Assembly (NCBI GenBank): GCA_001298575.1
Contig: LJCV01000259.1
Span: 1-64,000 of the forward strand
Reading direction: 5' to 3'
Length of the DNA stretch: 64,000 nt
Source of the DNA: Actinobacteria bacterium OK074
GTDB lineage: Bacteria; Actinomycetota; Actinomycetes; Streptomycetales; Streptomycetaceae
Made by a program: the position numbers and the translations under genes
Notes under the pieces: model-generated
The model's input: only the letters and a program-made list of their open reading frames with translations
The model's database searches: none
What the model was told of the DNA's origin: nothing
In this document: positions 41,836-50,102 of the stretch, one piece after another
Layout of the letters: each line of letters starts with the position of its first letter
Numbering within the stretch: the first letter of the stretch is position 1

Positions 41836-42813
41836 CTACTGCGGGCCGTCGAACGTCCACACGGCATGCGCGCCGGGCCCGACGGCGAGGGTGGACCGCC
41901 CGATCCGCTCCTCGTGCCGGTCGTGCACCGCCCGGTTGAGCGACATCCCGACCTCGCGCAGTCCGGCCCGCTCGCGCGGCACGGCGTCGAACCGGATCGT
42001 GGTGCCGCCCCCGTGCGCGACGACGCCCCCGCCCGGCAACTCCCGTACGGCGAAGCCGCCGGCCCGCAGCAGGGGCACCGTGCTGGCGAGGTCGTGCGCG
42101 GTGATCGCGAAGCGGACGGAGGTCACGTTGCGCATCAGGTGGTCGCGGTAGGCGTCGGAGAGGTAGCGCTCGCGGCCGACGTCGCCGGGGTGGTCGGCCG
42201 GTTCGGTGTTGCTGCGCGGGTCGGCGAAGTACTCCGGCCGGTACTCCATCGCCCAGGAGCTGAAGGAGTCGTACTGGAGGGTGGGGAGGAGGGCGTCGAA
42301 CCACGGCACCGGGACGCCGTCGCCGAAGTCGCGGGTCTGGAGGAACTCGATCGGGTCGGCGACGCCCTCTTCCTTCAACCGCTCGCCCACGGCGGCCAGT
42401 TGACCGGCGTTCTCGACCGAGAGTCCGAGCCCGGCGGAGCCGAAGGTGCCGTCCTGGCCGGGCACGTCGCCGACGCCGAACAGTTCGAGGTAGGTCTCGC
42501 GGCCCATCAGGTAGCGCCCGGTCCAGACCTCGCCGCCGGCCCCGGTCGTCGTACGCACCTGGAAGTTGGCGAAGTCCCGCAGGTACGTGGAGTGTTCGAT
42601 GGCGTCGGCGGTTTCGCGGTCGAGCACGCCGTAGGAGTGGTTGTAGAAGAGGAGCTGCGAATGGGCGGACGTGGCCGCGGAGTTGGAGTCGGCCGCGGAC
42701 GTCGCCCCGTCCGCCGCCCGCGCCACCACCCGCGTGCCGCTCTCGAACGCCCCGGTGAACACCGCGGCGAGAACCAGGACCAACACCATCCGTAATGTCC
42801 GTCTCAGTGGCAT
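41836..42813 (-). CDS. DUF5829-family secreted protein
   Basis: 325 aa. The N-terminal signal peptide (RRTLRMVLVLVLAAVFTGAF, then cleavage near ARA at about 33) is followed by the recurrent Streptomyces DUF5829 sequence. That includes LLFYNHSYGVLDRETADAIE, RDFANFQVRTT, GRYLMGRETYLELFGVGD, QTRDFGDGVPVPWFDAL, GDVGRERYLSDAYRDHLMR and GGGTTIRFDAVPRERAGLR. The VLDxETADAIE and FELFG phrases recall glyoxalase/dioxygenase-like folds, but no function is established. It is the first gene of the minus-strand run leading into EACC1, 79 bp upstream. Confidence 0.8.
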   Translation of the reverse strand: MPLRRTLRMVLVLVLAAVFTGAFESGTRVVARAADGATSAADSNSAATSAHSQLLFYNHSYGVLDRETADAIEHSTYLRDFANFQVRTTTGAGGEVWTGRYLMGRETYLELFGVGDVPGQDGTFGSAGLGLSVENAGQLAAVGERLKEEGVADPIEFLQTRDFGDGVPVPWFDALLPTLQYDSFSSWAMEYRPEYFADPRSNTEPADHPGDVGRERYLSDAYRDHLMRNVTSVRFAITAHDLASTVPLLRAGGFAVRELPGGGVVAHGGGTTIRFDAVPRERAGLREVGMSLNRAVHDRHEERIGRSTLAVGPGAHAVWTFDGPQ

Positions 42814-42906
42814 ACGGGGGATGGTAAGCCGGAGGGGTTGCTTCCGGCGGGGGATTGACGGGGGTGCGTCAGTTCGGGGGAACGGGGTGGACGGCCCGCC
42901 GCACGG

Positions 42907-43272
42907 TCAACTCGTTTGGCCGGCCGCGTGCAACGGGCACCCCGTGTTGACACGGGAGGCGAGTTCGGCCCGCAGGATGGCGAGTTCGGCCATGCGGGCG
43001 TCGACGACCTCGATCTTCTGCTCGAACAGCGCGGACAGCGCCTCCGCGGAGTCGGGTGCCTCCCGCAACTCCTCGCCGTGGCGCGCGATTTCCGCCAGCG
43101 AGAAACCTAGCGTCTGCGCGGTGCGGACGTAGTGCAGCCAGGGCACCGCCTCGGGCGGGAAGTCGCGATAGCCGTTGGCCAGCCGGCTGCCCGTGACGAG
43201 GCCGACCTTCTCGTAGAACCGGATGGTGTCCCTGCTCATGCCCGTCTGTGCGGCCAGTTCTCCGATGCGCAT
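42907..43272 (-). CDS. MerR-family transcriptional regulator
   Basis: 121 aa. MRIGELAAQTGMSRDTIRFY is the MerR winged-helix opening, then EKVGLV and the second helix NGYRDFPPEAVPWLHYVRTAQTLGFSLAEI, trimmed here. The dimerisation coil (about 75-110, FEQKIEVVDARMAELAILRAEL) ends with a single Cys (NTGCPLHAAG). One Cys in this position suggests a metal or thiol sensor, but the cluster is incomplete. GGAGAG precedes the ATG at 43272. Four 14-bp repeats lie in its leader. It is divergent from a membrane-protein gene at 43484 that carries a MerR-type promoter. Confidence 0.88.
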   Translation of the reverse strand: MRIGELAAQTGMSRDTIRFYEKVGLVTGSRLANGYRDFPPEAVPWLHYVRTAQTLGFSLAEIARHGEELREAPDSAEALSALFEQKIEVVDARMAELAILRAELASRVNTGCPLHAAGQTS

Positions 43273-43288
43273 GAACTCTCCGTTGGGC

Positions 43289-43344
43289 GGCGGACGTTGG
43301 ATGGCGGACGTTGGGCGGCGGACGTTGGGCGGCGGACGTTGGGC
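43289..43344. repeat. 14-bp tandem repeat x4 in merR leader
   Basis: Four units (43289-43302, 43303-43316, 43317-43330, 43331-43344) read GGCGGACGTTGGGC, the first ending AT. Partial copies flank both sides (43281-43288 and 43345-43358). It ends 16 nt upstream of the merR start codon on the minus strand. Confidence 0.85.
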
Positions 43345-43358
43345 GGCGGGCGGCGGGC

Positions 43359-43390
43359 TTGACCTTGGACCGTACTCCACTGTTTAGCGT
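43359..43390 (+). promoter_or_regulatory. MerR-type overlong-spacer promoter
   Basis: TTGACC (43359-43364) and TAGCGT (43385-43390) are separated by 20 bp, longer than the optimum as MerR-controlled promoters are. The spacer has the dyad TGGA-N6-TCCA (43366-43379). It points towards the membrane-protein gene at 43484. Confidence 0.5.
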
Positions 43391-43483
43391 GAGGCGTCGC
43401 ACTCCCGCGACCTGGCCCAATGTCTGTCCCGCGGTCTGTCCCGCGGTCTGTCCCCATGCTGTCCCGAGCCCGTTTGGAGCCTC

Positions 43484-43987
43484 ATGACGATGATCGTCAC
43501 CCGGACCATCGCTTCCATCGCCTCCATCGCGTCCGTCGCCCCCGTAGCTCCCGAACGTCCCGCCTATCTCCGCGTCGTGCGCGCGAGTGCCTGGTACGAC
43601 CTTGTCGTCACCGCGGGCTTCGCGACGCCGTGGACGTACGCGCTGGTGCACGACGCGCTGTCGTCGTCGGGCACCGCGCTGGGGCTGGGCGCGCTGCCCC
43701 AACTCGACCCGATACAGGTCCTGTACGCGAACCTGATGGGCTCGGTCGTGGTGGTCTGGGCCGTCCTGCGCATCGTCCGGCCGCTGCCGGTGCACGGACT
43801 GTTCGACGGCGTCGCGCGCACGCTGTTCGCGGCGTGGCAGTCGTACGCGCTGGCCCACGGCGCCACGCGGCTGCTCTGGCTGTTCTTCGGCGTCGAGGTG
43901 ATGTTCGGTGTCGTCCAACTCGTGCCCTGGTGGCGAGACCGGATCACGAACGCCGTTGCTTCCGGGGCCGGTTGGCGGCGACGGTGA
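43484..43987 (+). CDS. small multi-pass membrane protein, probable MerR target
   Basis: 167 aa with about four hydrophobic segments (roughly 37-58, 80-100, 108-125, 128-148). The Ser/Ile/Ala-rich N terminus repeats a SIAS phrase three times. No transporter signature is visible. It is divergent from merR and sits behind a promoter with MerR spacing, so it is probably induced by that regulator. Its 3' end overlaps the convergent 303-aa gene by 44 nt. Confidence 0.75.
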   Translation: MTMIVTRTIASIASIASVAPVAPERPAYLRVVRASAWYDLVVTAGFATPWTYALVHDALSSSGTALGLGALPQLDPIQVLYANLMGSVVVVWAVLRIVRPLPVHGLFDGVARTLFAAWQSYALAHGATRLLWLFFGVEVMFGVVQLVPWWRDRITNAVASGAGWRRR

Positions 43988-44855
43988 CTCGACGGCTTTC
44001 CCGATCGATCTCGTCGAGGACGTCGGGGGAAATCGTCATCGTGTACGTCACCGTGATGACGGCGGTCGACCCGTCCTGTCGCGCGAGCAGGGCCGAAGCC
44101 TCGTCCGTCTGCCGCACCAAGGTCTCAACGAAGCTGTCGAACGCGTGAATCGACCCCTCGGAGAGCCGTGAGGTCACCTCGAACAGCTTGACCAGGCGGG
44201 CGGGAGGTCTCGCCGAACGCAGCGCGACGGCCCAGTCGATGAGGGATTCGTACGTGCTGAGGAGCCGTTGGACGATGTGGGCGATGAGGGCGGCGTCCCC
44301 CGGTGCTCCCGGCGGGCCGAGTGCCCTGAGCTGTGCGTCGGGGGACAGCCACCTGCCGACGCTCGCACTGATCTGCCGCAACTCCTGGACGGCCGCGTCG
44401 AGATGGGACATCGCCTCGGCTTCGTCCCGGATCAACGGCCCGTTGGTCCGGTGTCCGAGGGCATGGTCGAGTCGCTTCGCCTCCAGGGCCGTCCACCCGA
44501 CGTGGAGTTCGCCGGCGTAGAGGAGGTGCTCCCAGAGGTTCGGTCGCGACCGCCGGGTTTCGGCGATGTCCTCGGCGGTTCGGGGCACTTGGGCGCCGAG
44601 GGCCGGGGGAGTCGTGGCGGGGCGCGGCTGTTCCGGCCGCGAACTGCCGTCACCGGCCTGGTAGTTGACGGTGACGCTCTGAATGACCCCGGCCTGTACG
44701 ACGGGTCCGGCGACACTCCCGGAGACGGCGTTGCCGACGTGCCGCGGAGGATCGCCGACCGGCCGCGGAGGCGCAGGCGGACCGGGAGGCCGGAGCAGGA
44801 AGTCCCCGTCGTCCCCCTCCACCGGCTCTACCGGATCCACCGGCACAACAGCCAT
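43944..44855 (-). CDS. protein with RHIM-like amyloid signalling motif, otherwise unknown
   Basis: 303 aa. After a Pro-rich N terminus, residues 41-66 read GNAVSGSVAGPVVQAGVIQS and VTVN. The SG-x-V-x-G-x-VVQAG-x-I pattern resembles the RHIM-like bacterial amyloid signalling sequences found at the N termini of NLR and effector proteins in actinobacteria. A Pro-rich linker and an all-helical region of about 200 residues follow (HLDAAVQELRQISASVGRWL and similar), ending in a basic tail. No enzyme motif is seen. It lies about 2 kb from the EACC1-caspase-nSTAND operon, on the same strand. I infer a role as an amyloid-coupled adaptor or effector. Confidence 0.7.
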   Translation of the reverse strand: MAVVPVDPVEPVEGDDGDFLLRPPGPPAPPRPVGDPPRHVGNAVSGSVAGPVVQAGVIQSVTVNYQAGDGSSRPEQPRPATTPPALGAQVPRTAEDIAETRRSRPNLWEHLLYAGELHVGWTALEAKRLDHALGHRTNGPLIRDEAEAMSHLDAAVQELRQISASVGRWLSPDAQLRALGPPGAPGDAALIAHIVQRLLSTYESLIDWAVALRSARPPARLVKLFEVTSRLSEGSIHAFDSFVETLVRQTDEASALLARQDGSTAVITVTYTMTISPDVLDEIDRESRRVTVAANRPRKQRRS

Positions 44856-45276
44856 GCGGTCTCCCCGTGCTCACAGCTCACTCCTGCTCACCCCGGGCAG
44901 GACGCGTGTGCCGCCAGATTACCGGTGAGGTGTTCGTGGGGGTGGCGGGACGGGGTGGGGCGGGATCGGCTGCGGTGGCCGTCGTCCGGCGGCTCGTCGT
45001 CCGGTGGTCTGCCGTCCGGTGGCCCGTCCTCCCTCTTCCCCCCCGTCGCGTCGATTGCCTTGACGATTCGTCAAACGTCCCACGTGCGCGGCAGGTTGCC
45101 CGACCGCGTGCCCCGCAGTCCCTCGCCCGGCCGGAACCTTTACGGTGATACTCCCTCAAGTCCGGGGCCACGCACATGACTTGCCCCGCAACCTCGTTGG
45201 GCCGTCCTGCCTCGACACCCGGTCCTGGCTCGACACCCCGCCCAGCCTCGTCAGAAAACGTTCTGGAGACACCCCG
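44856..45276. promoter_or_regulatory. 421-bp gap with 15-bp perfect palindrome
   Basis: No gene is supported. CGTCCGGTGG-like phrases recur between 44985 and 45030. TTGACGA-T-TCGTCAA at 45060-45074 is a perfect palindrome. Its left arm reads as a -35 (TTGACG), so the site probably binds a repressor of a promoter that faces the DUF3455 gene, although a GATACT -10 at about 45146 is too distant to pair with it. Confidence 0.45.
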
Positions 45277-45828
45277 ATGAAGCTCGCCAAGCGTCTCGTC
45301 CTCACCACCACGGCGCTCGCCGCCGTAACCGCAGGCACGCTGTTGAGCGCGACGGTCGGCCAGGCCGCGCCCGCGCAGTCCGCCGGCGCCGCTGTGGACG
45401 CTCCCGCCGCCCTGAAGGTCCCTGACGGCAACAGACTCACCGGCCTCTTCTCCGCCGCGGGCGTCCAGACCTACACCTGCACCGACGGCGCCTGGAAGCT
45501 GCTGGAGCCCGCCGCCACGCTCTGGGCGAAGAACGACCGCTCCCGCCGCGCCGTCGCCCTCCACTCGCGCGGCCCCGTCTGGGTGTCCACGGTGGACGGC
45601 AGCGCCGTCAACGCCGCGGCCATCGCCACCTCCCCGAAGACCGACGCCGTCCCCGAACTCCTCCTCCAGTCCACCGCCACCCGCGGCAGCGGGGTCTTCG
45701 CCGGCGTCTCCTACATCCAACGCCTCAACACCCACGGCGGCGTCGCTCCCACCACGGCCTGCACGGGCACCGACCAGCTCAGCGTCCAGTACTCGGCCAC
45801 GTACGCGTTCTACAAGCCCGCCAAGTGA
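45277..45828 (+). CDS. secreted DUF3455 protein
   Basis: 183 aa. A Sec signal peptide (residues 1-31, ending GQAA) is followed by a DUF3455 domain. Conserved elements are ALKVPDGNRL, GVQTYTC with a Cys, WKLLEPAATLW, GPVWVSTVDGSAVNA, and IPELLLQ-like VPELLLQSTATRGSGVFAGVSYIQRLNTHGG followed by Cys. The two cysteines probably form a disulfide. The function of the family is unknown. The ATG has GGAG 10 nt upstream. Confidence 0.85.
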   Translation: MKLAKRLVLTTTALAAVTAGTLLSATVGQAAPAQSAGAAVDAPAALKVPDGNRLTGLFSAAGVQTYTCTDGAWKLLEPAATLWAKNDRSRRAVALHSRGPVWVSTVDGSAVNAAAIATSPKTDAVPELLLQSTATRGSGVFAGVSYIQRLNTHGGVAPTTACTGTDQLSVQYSATYAFYKPAK

Positions 45829-45933
45829 GCCGTAAGTCGTATGTCGTGAGCCGCGAGTCGTAAAGAGCGGCAACGGCGGGGCCCCTCCGGACAGTTGGCC
45901 GCTTCCGGAGGTCTCCGCCTCCCCCCGGCCCGG

Positions 45934-46530
45934 TTACGGACGCAGCCCGCCCAGCAGTTCGTCCGCGGCGGGATAGGGCCGCTCCGGCGGCAGCAACCGC
46001 GCCGCCGAGTCGAGGTCGCCACCACGGACGAGCGCGTGGATCTCGTGGGCGAGCGGAGTCACGTCCCGGATCGAGACCGTCCACTCGTCCGCGTAACGCC
46101 GTACGGCCTCCCCGGACAGCCCGAGTTGCAGGGCGCGGTACGGGAGGGGGCGCAGGCGCAGGTCCCGTTCGGGGTCCCACTGGATCCGGGCGGGCGCCCG
46201 CTTGAGCTGCCGTTGCCAGGTGGCGAGGTCGGGATGCACCCCGCGTACGTAGCTCGACAGGCAGGCGTTGCGCAACGCCCACTCGAAGCCGTCGCGGGTG
46301 ATCTCGACGGCCAGAACGGTCTCCTGCCCCGGCTTCGCACCCCAGCCGCAGCGGTACATCATCCACAGGAAGGACGGCTTGACCCATGTCATACGATCCC
46401 GCTTCCACGCGGCGGGAAACCGGCCCTCGCGGACGGCGGGCAGCCCGATTTCCGGGGCGTATGCCTGGTAGACGGTGATCGTGGATTCCGCGTAGACCCC
46501 ACGGATCCGGCGGTGCGGTTCTTCCTCCAT
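45934..46530 (-). CDS. DUF4291-family protein
   Basis: 198 aa. Family phrases are RIRGVYAESTITVYQAYAPEIG, RFPAAWKRDRMTWVKPSFLWMMYRCGWG and VLAVEITRDGFEWAL, then RIQWDPERDLRLRPLPYRALQLGL. The Arg/Trp-rich core suggests nucleic acid or nucleotide binding, but the family has no established activity. It is soluble, single-gene, with CACGCT 7 nt before the ATG as a possible -10. Confidence 0.85.
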   Translation of the reverse strand: MEEEPHRRIRGVYAESTITVYQAYAPEIGLPAVREGRFPAAWKRDRMTWVKPSFLWMMYRCGWGAKPGQETVLAVEITRDGFEWALRNACLSSYVRGVHPDLATWQRQLKRAPARIQWDPERDLRLRPLPYRALQLGLSGEAVRRYADEWTVSIRDVTPLAHEIHALVRGGDLDSAARLLPPERPYPAADELLGGLRP

Positions 46531-46725
46531 GCGGTACAGCGTGGGGCCGCCCCGGCCGGGCGGCCACTGATTTTCACCCGCGGCCGGCTTCGGCCAATCC
46601 GCCGGCTCCGGCCCCTCCGCCTACTCCGGCGAATCCGCCGACTTCACGGACGAACAGGCCGCAGCACCCTGCCAGTTACCGGTGCCGCGGCCGTTCCCTT
46701 CACGCACCGGGACTTGCCCCACCGG

Positions 46726-47412
46726 CTACTTCTCCGTCGCCTCGACCACCTTGGGCGCGGAAGCGACACCGATCGGGCAGGAGACTCCCGTCCCGCCCAA
46801 CCCGCAGTACCCCGCCGGATTCTTGTTCAGGTACTGCTGGTGGTACCCCTCGGCCGCGAAGAACTCGCGGCCCTCCGCCGGGAGGATTTCCGTGGTGATC
46901 GTGGTGTAGCCCGAGTCCGTGAGGACCTTCTGGTAGGCGTCACGGGACGCCTCCGCCGTGGCCTGCTGGGCGGGGGTGTGGGTGTAGATCGCCGAGCGGT
47001 ACTGCGTGCCGACGTCGTTGCCCTGGCGGAAGCCCTGGGTCGGGTTGTGGGACTCCCAGAAGACCTGGAGCAGGCGCTCGTACGAGATCTGCGCGGGGTC
47101 GTAGACCACGCGGACCACCTCGGTGTGGCCCGTCTGGCCCGAGCAGACCTCCTCGTAGGTGGGGTGCTGCGTGTAGCCGCCCTGGTAGCCGACGAGCGTC
47201 GTGTACACCCCGGCCGGCAGCTCCCAGAACTTGCGCTCGGCGCCCCAGAAGCAGCCCAGGCCGAAGTCGGCGGTCTCCAGGCCCTCGGGGTACGGGCCCA
47301 GCAGCGGCGTACCGAGCACCGTGTGCAGCTCGGGGACCGGGAAGAGGCGTTCCGGGCGGCCCGTCAGCGCCTGCTCGGGGGTGGGCAGAACGGGTATGCG
47401 GCCGAACAGCAT
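46726..47412 (-). CDS. msrA: peptide-methionine (S)-S-oxide reductase MsrA
   Basis: 228 aa. The catalytic motif GCFWG follows TADFGL near residue 53. HPTYEEVCSGQTGHTEVVRV, FWESHNPTQGFRQGNDVGTQYRSAIY and YHQQYLNKNP follow in family order. Recycling cysteines are in the C-terminal GYCGLGGTGVSCP. It repairs oxidised methionine using thioredoxin. The ATG at 47412 follows AAGGAG. It is the first clear core gene after the accessory block. Confidence 0.96.
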   Translation of the reverse strand: MLFGRIPVLPTPEQALTGRPERLFPVPELHTVLGTPLLGPYPEGLETADFGLGCFWGAERKFWELPAGVYTTLVGYQGGYTQHPTYEEVCSGQTGHTEVVRVVYDPAQISYERLLQVFWESHNPTQGFRQGNDVGTQYRSAIYTHTPAQQATAEASRDAYQKVLTDSGYTTITTEILPAEGREFFAAEGYHQQYLNKNPAGYCGLGGTGVSCPIGVASAPKVVEATEK

Positions 47413-47645
47413 GACGTGGACTCCTTCGTCTCCTGGCCCCGGGTCCTGGCAAGGTCGAGGTCCTGGCAAGGCCGGCAAGGGCCTGGCGGGGCTGCCACTA
47501 TGCCCAACGTATCCCCGCCGCCCCGAATTCCGTCCAGGGGCGCCCGCTCGGCGGCGCGGGCCGCGAACCCCCCGGCCGGCCGGTCGCCCCGAGCCACCCC
47601 GCACCCCTCAGCGCGAAGCTCAGCGTGACAGCTCAGTACGACCGC

Positions 47646-48764
47646 TCAGTGCGACAACGTCGCCGGGCTCCCCCCGTTCGCCTCGTAGCCGGCCACCGCC
47701 AGGGCGCGGTATATCGCGTAGTCCGCGGCAGGGTCGGCGGTCAGGGTCCAGGGGAGGGCCCCCACGTGGCCGTCGACGTGCACCAGCTGGCCCATCGCCT
47801 CCGCCCACCGCTCGCCGCGGACCAGGAAGAAGACCAGCAGGTGGCGTACGTGCGCCAGCATCGGGTCGTCCGGGCGGGCCGAGTGCACCGCGTACAGCGC
47901 GCCGTGCACCGCCTTCGTGACGACCTCGCTCTGGTGGAAGCTCCTGACCAGGTTCACCTCGGGGAGGTGCTCGAACACCGCGAACAGCGGCATCGCCGCC
48001 AGCAGGGAGCCCTGGGGCGCCCGCGCCGCCGCGGCCTCCGCGAAGGCGTACGCCAGCTCCCGCGAACCGTGCCACTTCTCACACCAGTAGTGCAGCGCCG
48101 CCAGGTGCGCCCCCATGTGCGTCGGCGCCCGGTCCAGGATCTTCAGCCACAGCTGCTCGAACTCCGGCTGGGAGTACGCCAGTCCGCGCGCCACCGACAG
48201 TTCGACGATGTACGGGACCGGGTCACCGGGGGCCAGCAGCGCCGCCTCGCCGCACGCCGCCCGGGCCTCCTCCATGATGATCCGGAAGTCGTCCGTGCCC
48301 GGCGTCGACGTCCGCCACGCCTGCTGCACCAGGAACTCCGCGTGCACCGCCGCGCCGCCCGCGTCCTTCGGCTTCTCCGCCCGCCACACCCGCAGCCACT
48401 GCCCGCCGGGTGTCTCGCTCACGCCGCCCGGGCGCCGCATCAGCTCCAGCGCCGCGGCGCCCGCGAACGCCTGCACGCGCTGCCAGCGCACCTCGCCGTC
48501 CTTCTCCGTACCCGCGAGGAGCTGGGCCGCGGCCTTGTAGTCCTGGGTGCGCTGCACCAGGTCCAGGACGTCCAGGAGGTCCCGGTCGGGGCCGGGCATG
48601 CGGATGTCCAGCTCCTCCTGGAGCACGAAGCCGTAGTTCGCCGGGTCCGCGGCGTCCGGATCGCCGGGCGCGACCTGCTGGATGCCGGCGCGTCGGCGCA
48701 GCGTGAACGGCAGCAGGACCATGCCCATCATGGCCAGTGCGAACAGGACCCAGAGAATTTCCAT
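47646..48764 (-). CDS. membrane-anchored TPR-like helical protein, unknown
   Basis: 372 aa. One N-terminal transmembrane segment (residues 3-20) and a short acidic stretch precede about 300 residues of paired helices with TPR/SEL-like periodicity. Examples are YKAAAQLLAGTEKDGEVRWQRVQAFAGAAALELM and ELAYAFAEAAAARAPQGSL, trimmed. Conserved Trp/His positions (HYWCEKWHG) are spread through the middle. No enzyme motif is seen. It is a conserved neighbour of the cystathionine gamma-synthase gene in Streptomyces, as I recall. Confidence 0.75.
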   Translation of the reverse strand: MEILWVLFALAMMGMVLLPFTLRRRAGIQQVAPGDPDAADPANYGFVLQEELDIRMPGPDRDLLDVLDLVQRTQDYKAAAQLLAGTEKDGEVRWQRVQAFAGAAALELMRRPGGVSETPGGQWLRVWRAEKPKDAGGAAVHAEFLVQQAWRTSTPGTDDFRIIMEEARAACGEAALLAPGDPVPYIVELSVARGLAYSQPEFEQLWLKILDRAPTHMGAHLAALHYWCEKWHGSRELAYAFAEAAAARAPQGSLLAAMPLFAVFEHLPEVNLVRSFHQSEVVTKAVHGALYAVHSARPDDPMLAHVRHLLVFFLVRGERWAEAMGQLVHVDGHVGALPWTLTADPAADYAIYRALAVAGYEANGGSPATLSH

Positions 48765-48891
48765 GACTCAAGCGAACCAGACGGGTCCGACAATTGGCCA
48801 ACGTGGCCGCCGGCCTGTGGATAACTTCCCCGGACCGGTGCGCCTCCGTGGGCGTCTCCGGCACCGGACCGCGCCGCCCCCGCCGTAGCAC

Positions 48892-48897
48892 TACGCT
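48892..48897 (+). promoter_or_regulatory. -10 hexamer of leaderless cystathionine gamma-synthase gene
   Basis: TACGCT, 8 nt before the ATG at 48906. Confidence 0.5.
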
Positions 48898-48905
48898 CGG
48901 TACCC

Positions 48906-50060
48906 ATGAGCGACAGGCACATCAGTCAGCACTTCGAGACCCTCGCGATCCACGCGGGCAACACCGCCGATCCCCTCACCGGCGCGGTCGTCCCGCCGAT
49001 CTACCAGGTCTCGACCTACAAGCAGGACGGCGTCGGCGGACTGCGCGGCGGCTACGAGTACAGCCGCAGCGCCAACCCCACCCGCACCGCCCTGGAAGAG
49101 AACCTCGCCGCCCTTGAGGGCGGTCGCCGCGGCCTCGCGTTCGCATCCGGACTGGCGGCCGAGGACTGCCTGTTGCGCACGCTGCTCGCGCCCGGCGACC
49201 ACGTGGTCATCCCGAACGACGCGTACGGCGGCACGTTCCGCCTCTTCGCCAAGGTCGTCGCCCGGTGGGGCGTGGAGTGGTCCGTCGCCGACACCAGCGA
49301 CCCGGCCGCCGTCCGCGCCGCGCTGACCCCGAAGACCAAGGTCGTGTGGGTGGAGACGCCCTCCAACCCGCTCCTGGGCATCACCGACATCGCCGCCGTC
49401 GCCCAGGTCGCGCGGGACGCGGGCGCCCGCCTGGTCGTCGACAACACCTTCGCCACGCCCTACCTCCAGCAGCCGCTCGCGCTCGGCGCGGACGTCGTCG
49501 TGCACTCGCTGACCAAGTACATGGGCGGCCACTCCGACGTCGTCGGCGGCGCGCTCGTCACCGGTGACCAGGAGCTGGGGGAGGAGCTGGCGTACCACCA
49601 GAACGCGATGGGCGCCGTCGCCGGTCCCTTCGACTCCTGGCTGGTGCTGCGCGGCGCGAAGACGCTGTCGGTGCGCATGGACCGGCACAGCGAGAACGCC
49701 ACCAAGGTCGCCGACATGCTCACCCGCCACGCGCGCGTGACGCGCGTCCTGTACCCGGGGCTGCCCGACCACCCCGGCCACGAGATCGCCGCCAAGCAGA
49801 TGCGGTCCTTCGGCGGCATGGTGTCCTTCCAGGTCGACGGCGGCGAGGACGCGGCCGTCGAGGTCTGCAACCGCGCCAAGGTGTTCACCCTCGGCGAGTC
49901 CCTGGGCGGCGTGGAGTCCCTCATCGAGCACCCCGGGCGCATGACGCACGCGTCCGTCGCGGGTTCGGCCCTGGAGGTCCCCGCCGACCTCGTACGCCTC
50001 TCCGTGGGCATCGAGAACGTCGACGACCTGCTGGCGGACCTCCAGCAGGCGCTGGGCTGA
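48906..50060 (+). CDS. cystathionine gamma-synthase/lyase (PLP enzyme)
   Basis: 384 aa Cys/Met-metabolism PLP enzyme. It has TLAIHAGNTADPLTGAVVPPIYQVSTYKQ, YEYSRSANPTRTALEENLAALEGG (YSR phosphate contact), ASGLAAEDC, the VVDNTFATPY segment and the Schiff-base Lys in HSLTKYMGGHSDVVGG. The C-terminal ESLGGVESLIEHPGRMTHAS segment ends with LVRLSVGIEN. Each phrase is shorter in the protein than the full conserved block. It makes cystathionine from an activated homoserine and cysteine, or cleaves it, linking cysteine and methionine. Synthase and lyase cannot be told apart by eye. A terminator follows. Confidence 0.92.
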   Translation: MSDRHISQHFETLAIHAGNTADPLTGAVVPPIYQVSTYKQDGVGGLRGGYEYSRSANPTRTALEENLAALEGGRRGLAFASGLAAEDCLLRTLLAPGDHVVIPNDAYGGTFRLFAKVVARWGVEWSVADTSDPAAVRAALTPKTKVVWVETPSNPLLGITDIAAVAQVARDAGARLVVDNTFATPYLQQPLALGADVVVHSLTKYMGGHSDVVGGALVTGDQELGEELAYHQNAMGAVAGPFDSWLVLRGAKTLSVRMDRHSENATKVADMLTRHARVTRVLYPGLPDHPGHEIAAKQMRSFGGMVSFQVDGGEDAAVEVCNRAKVFTLGESLGGVESLIEHPGRMTHASVAGSALEVPADLVRLSVGIENVDDLLADLQQALG

Positions 50061-50074
50061 GCCTCCGGGTCTTT

Positions 50075-50102
50075 GAGGCGGGGGTCGTTCGGCCCCTGCC
50101 TC
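50075..50102. terminator. bidirectional terminator
   Basis: GAGGCGGGG and CCCCTGCCTC pair over 10 positions (one G-U) around an 8-nt loop. It lies between the convergent cystathionine gamma-synthase and 82-aa genes. Confidence 0.7.

Noticed and set aside
43289..43344. CRISPR-like direct repeats
   Set aside because: The units are contiguous 14-bp tandems without spacers, and no cas genes are present.
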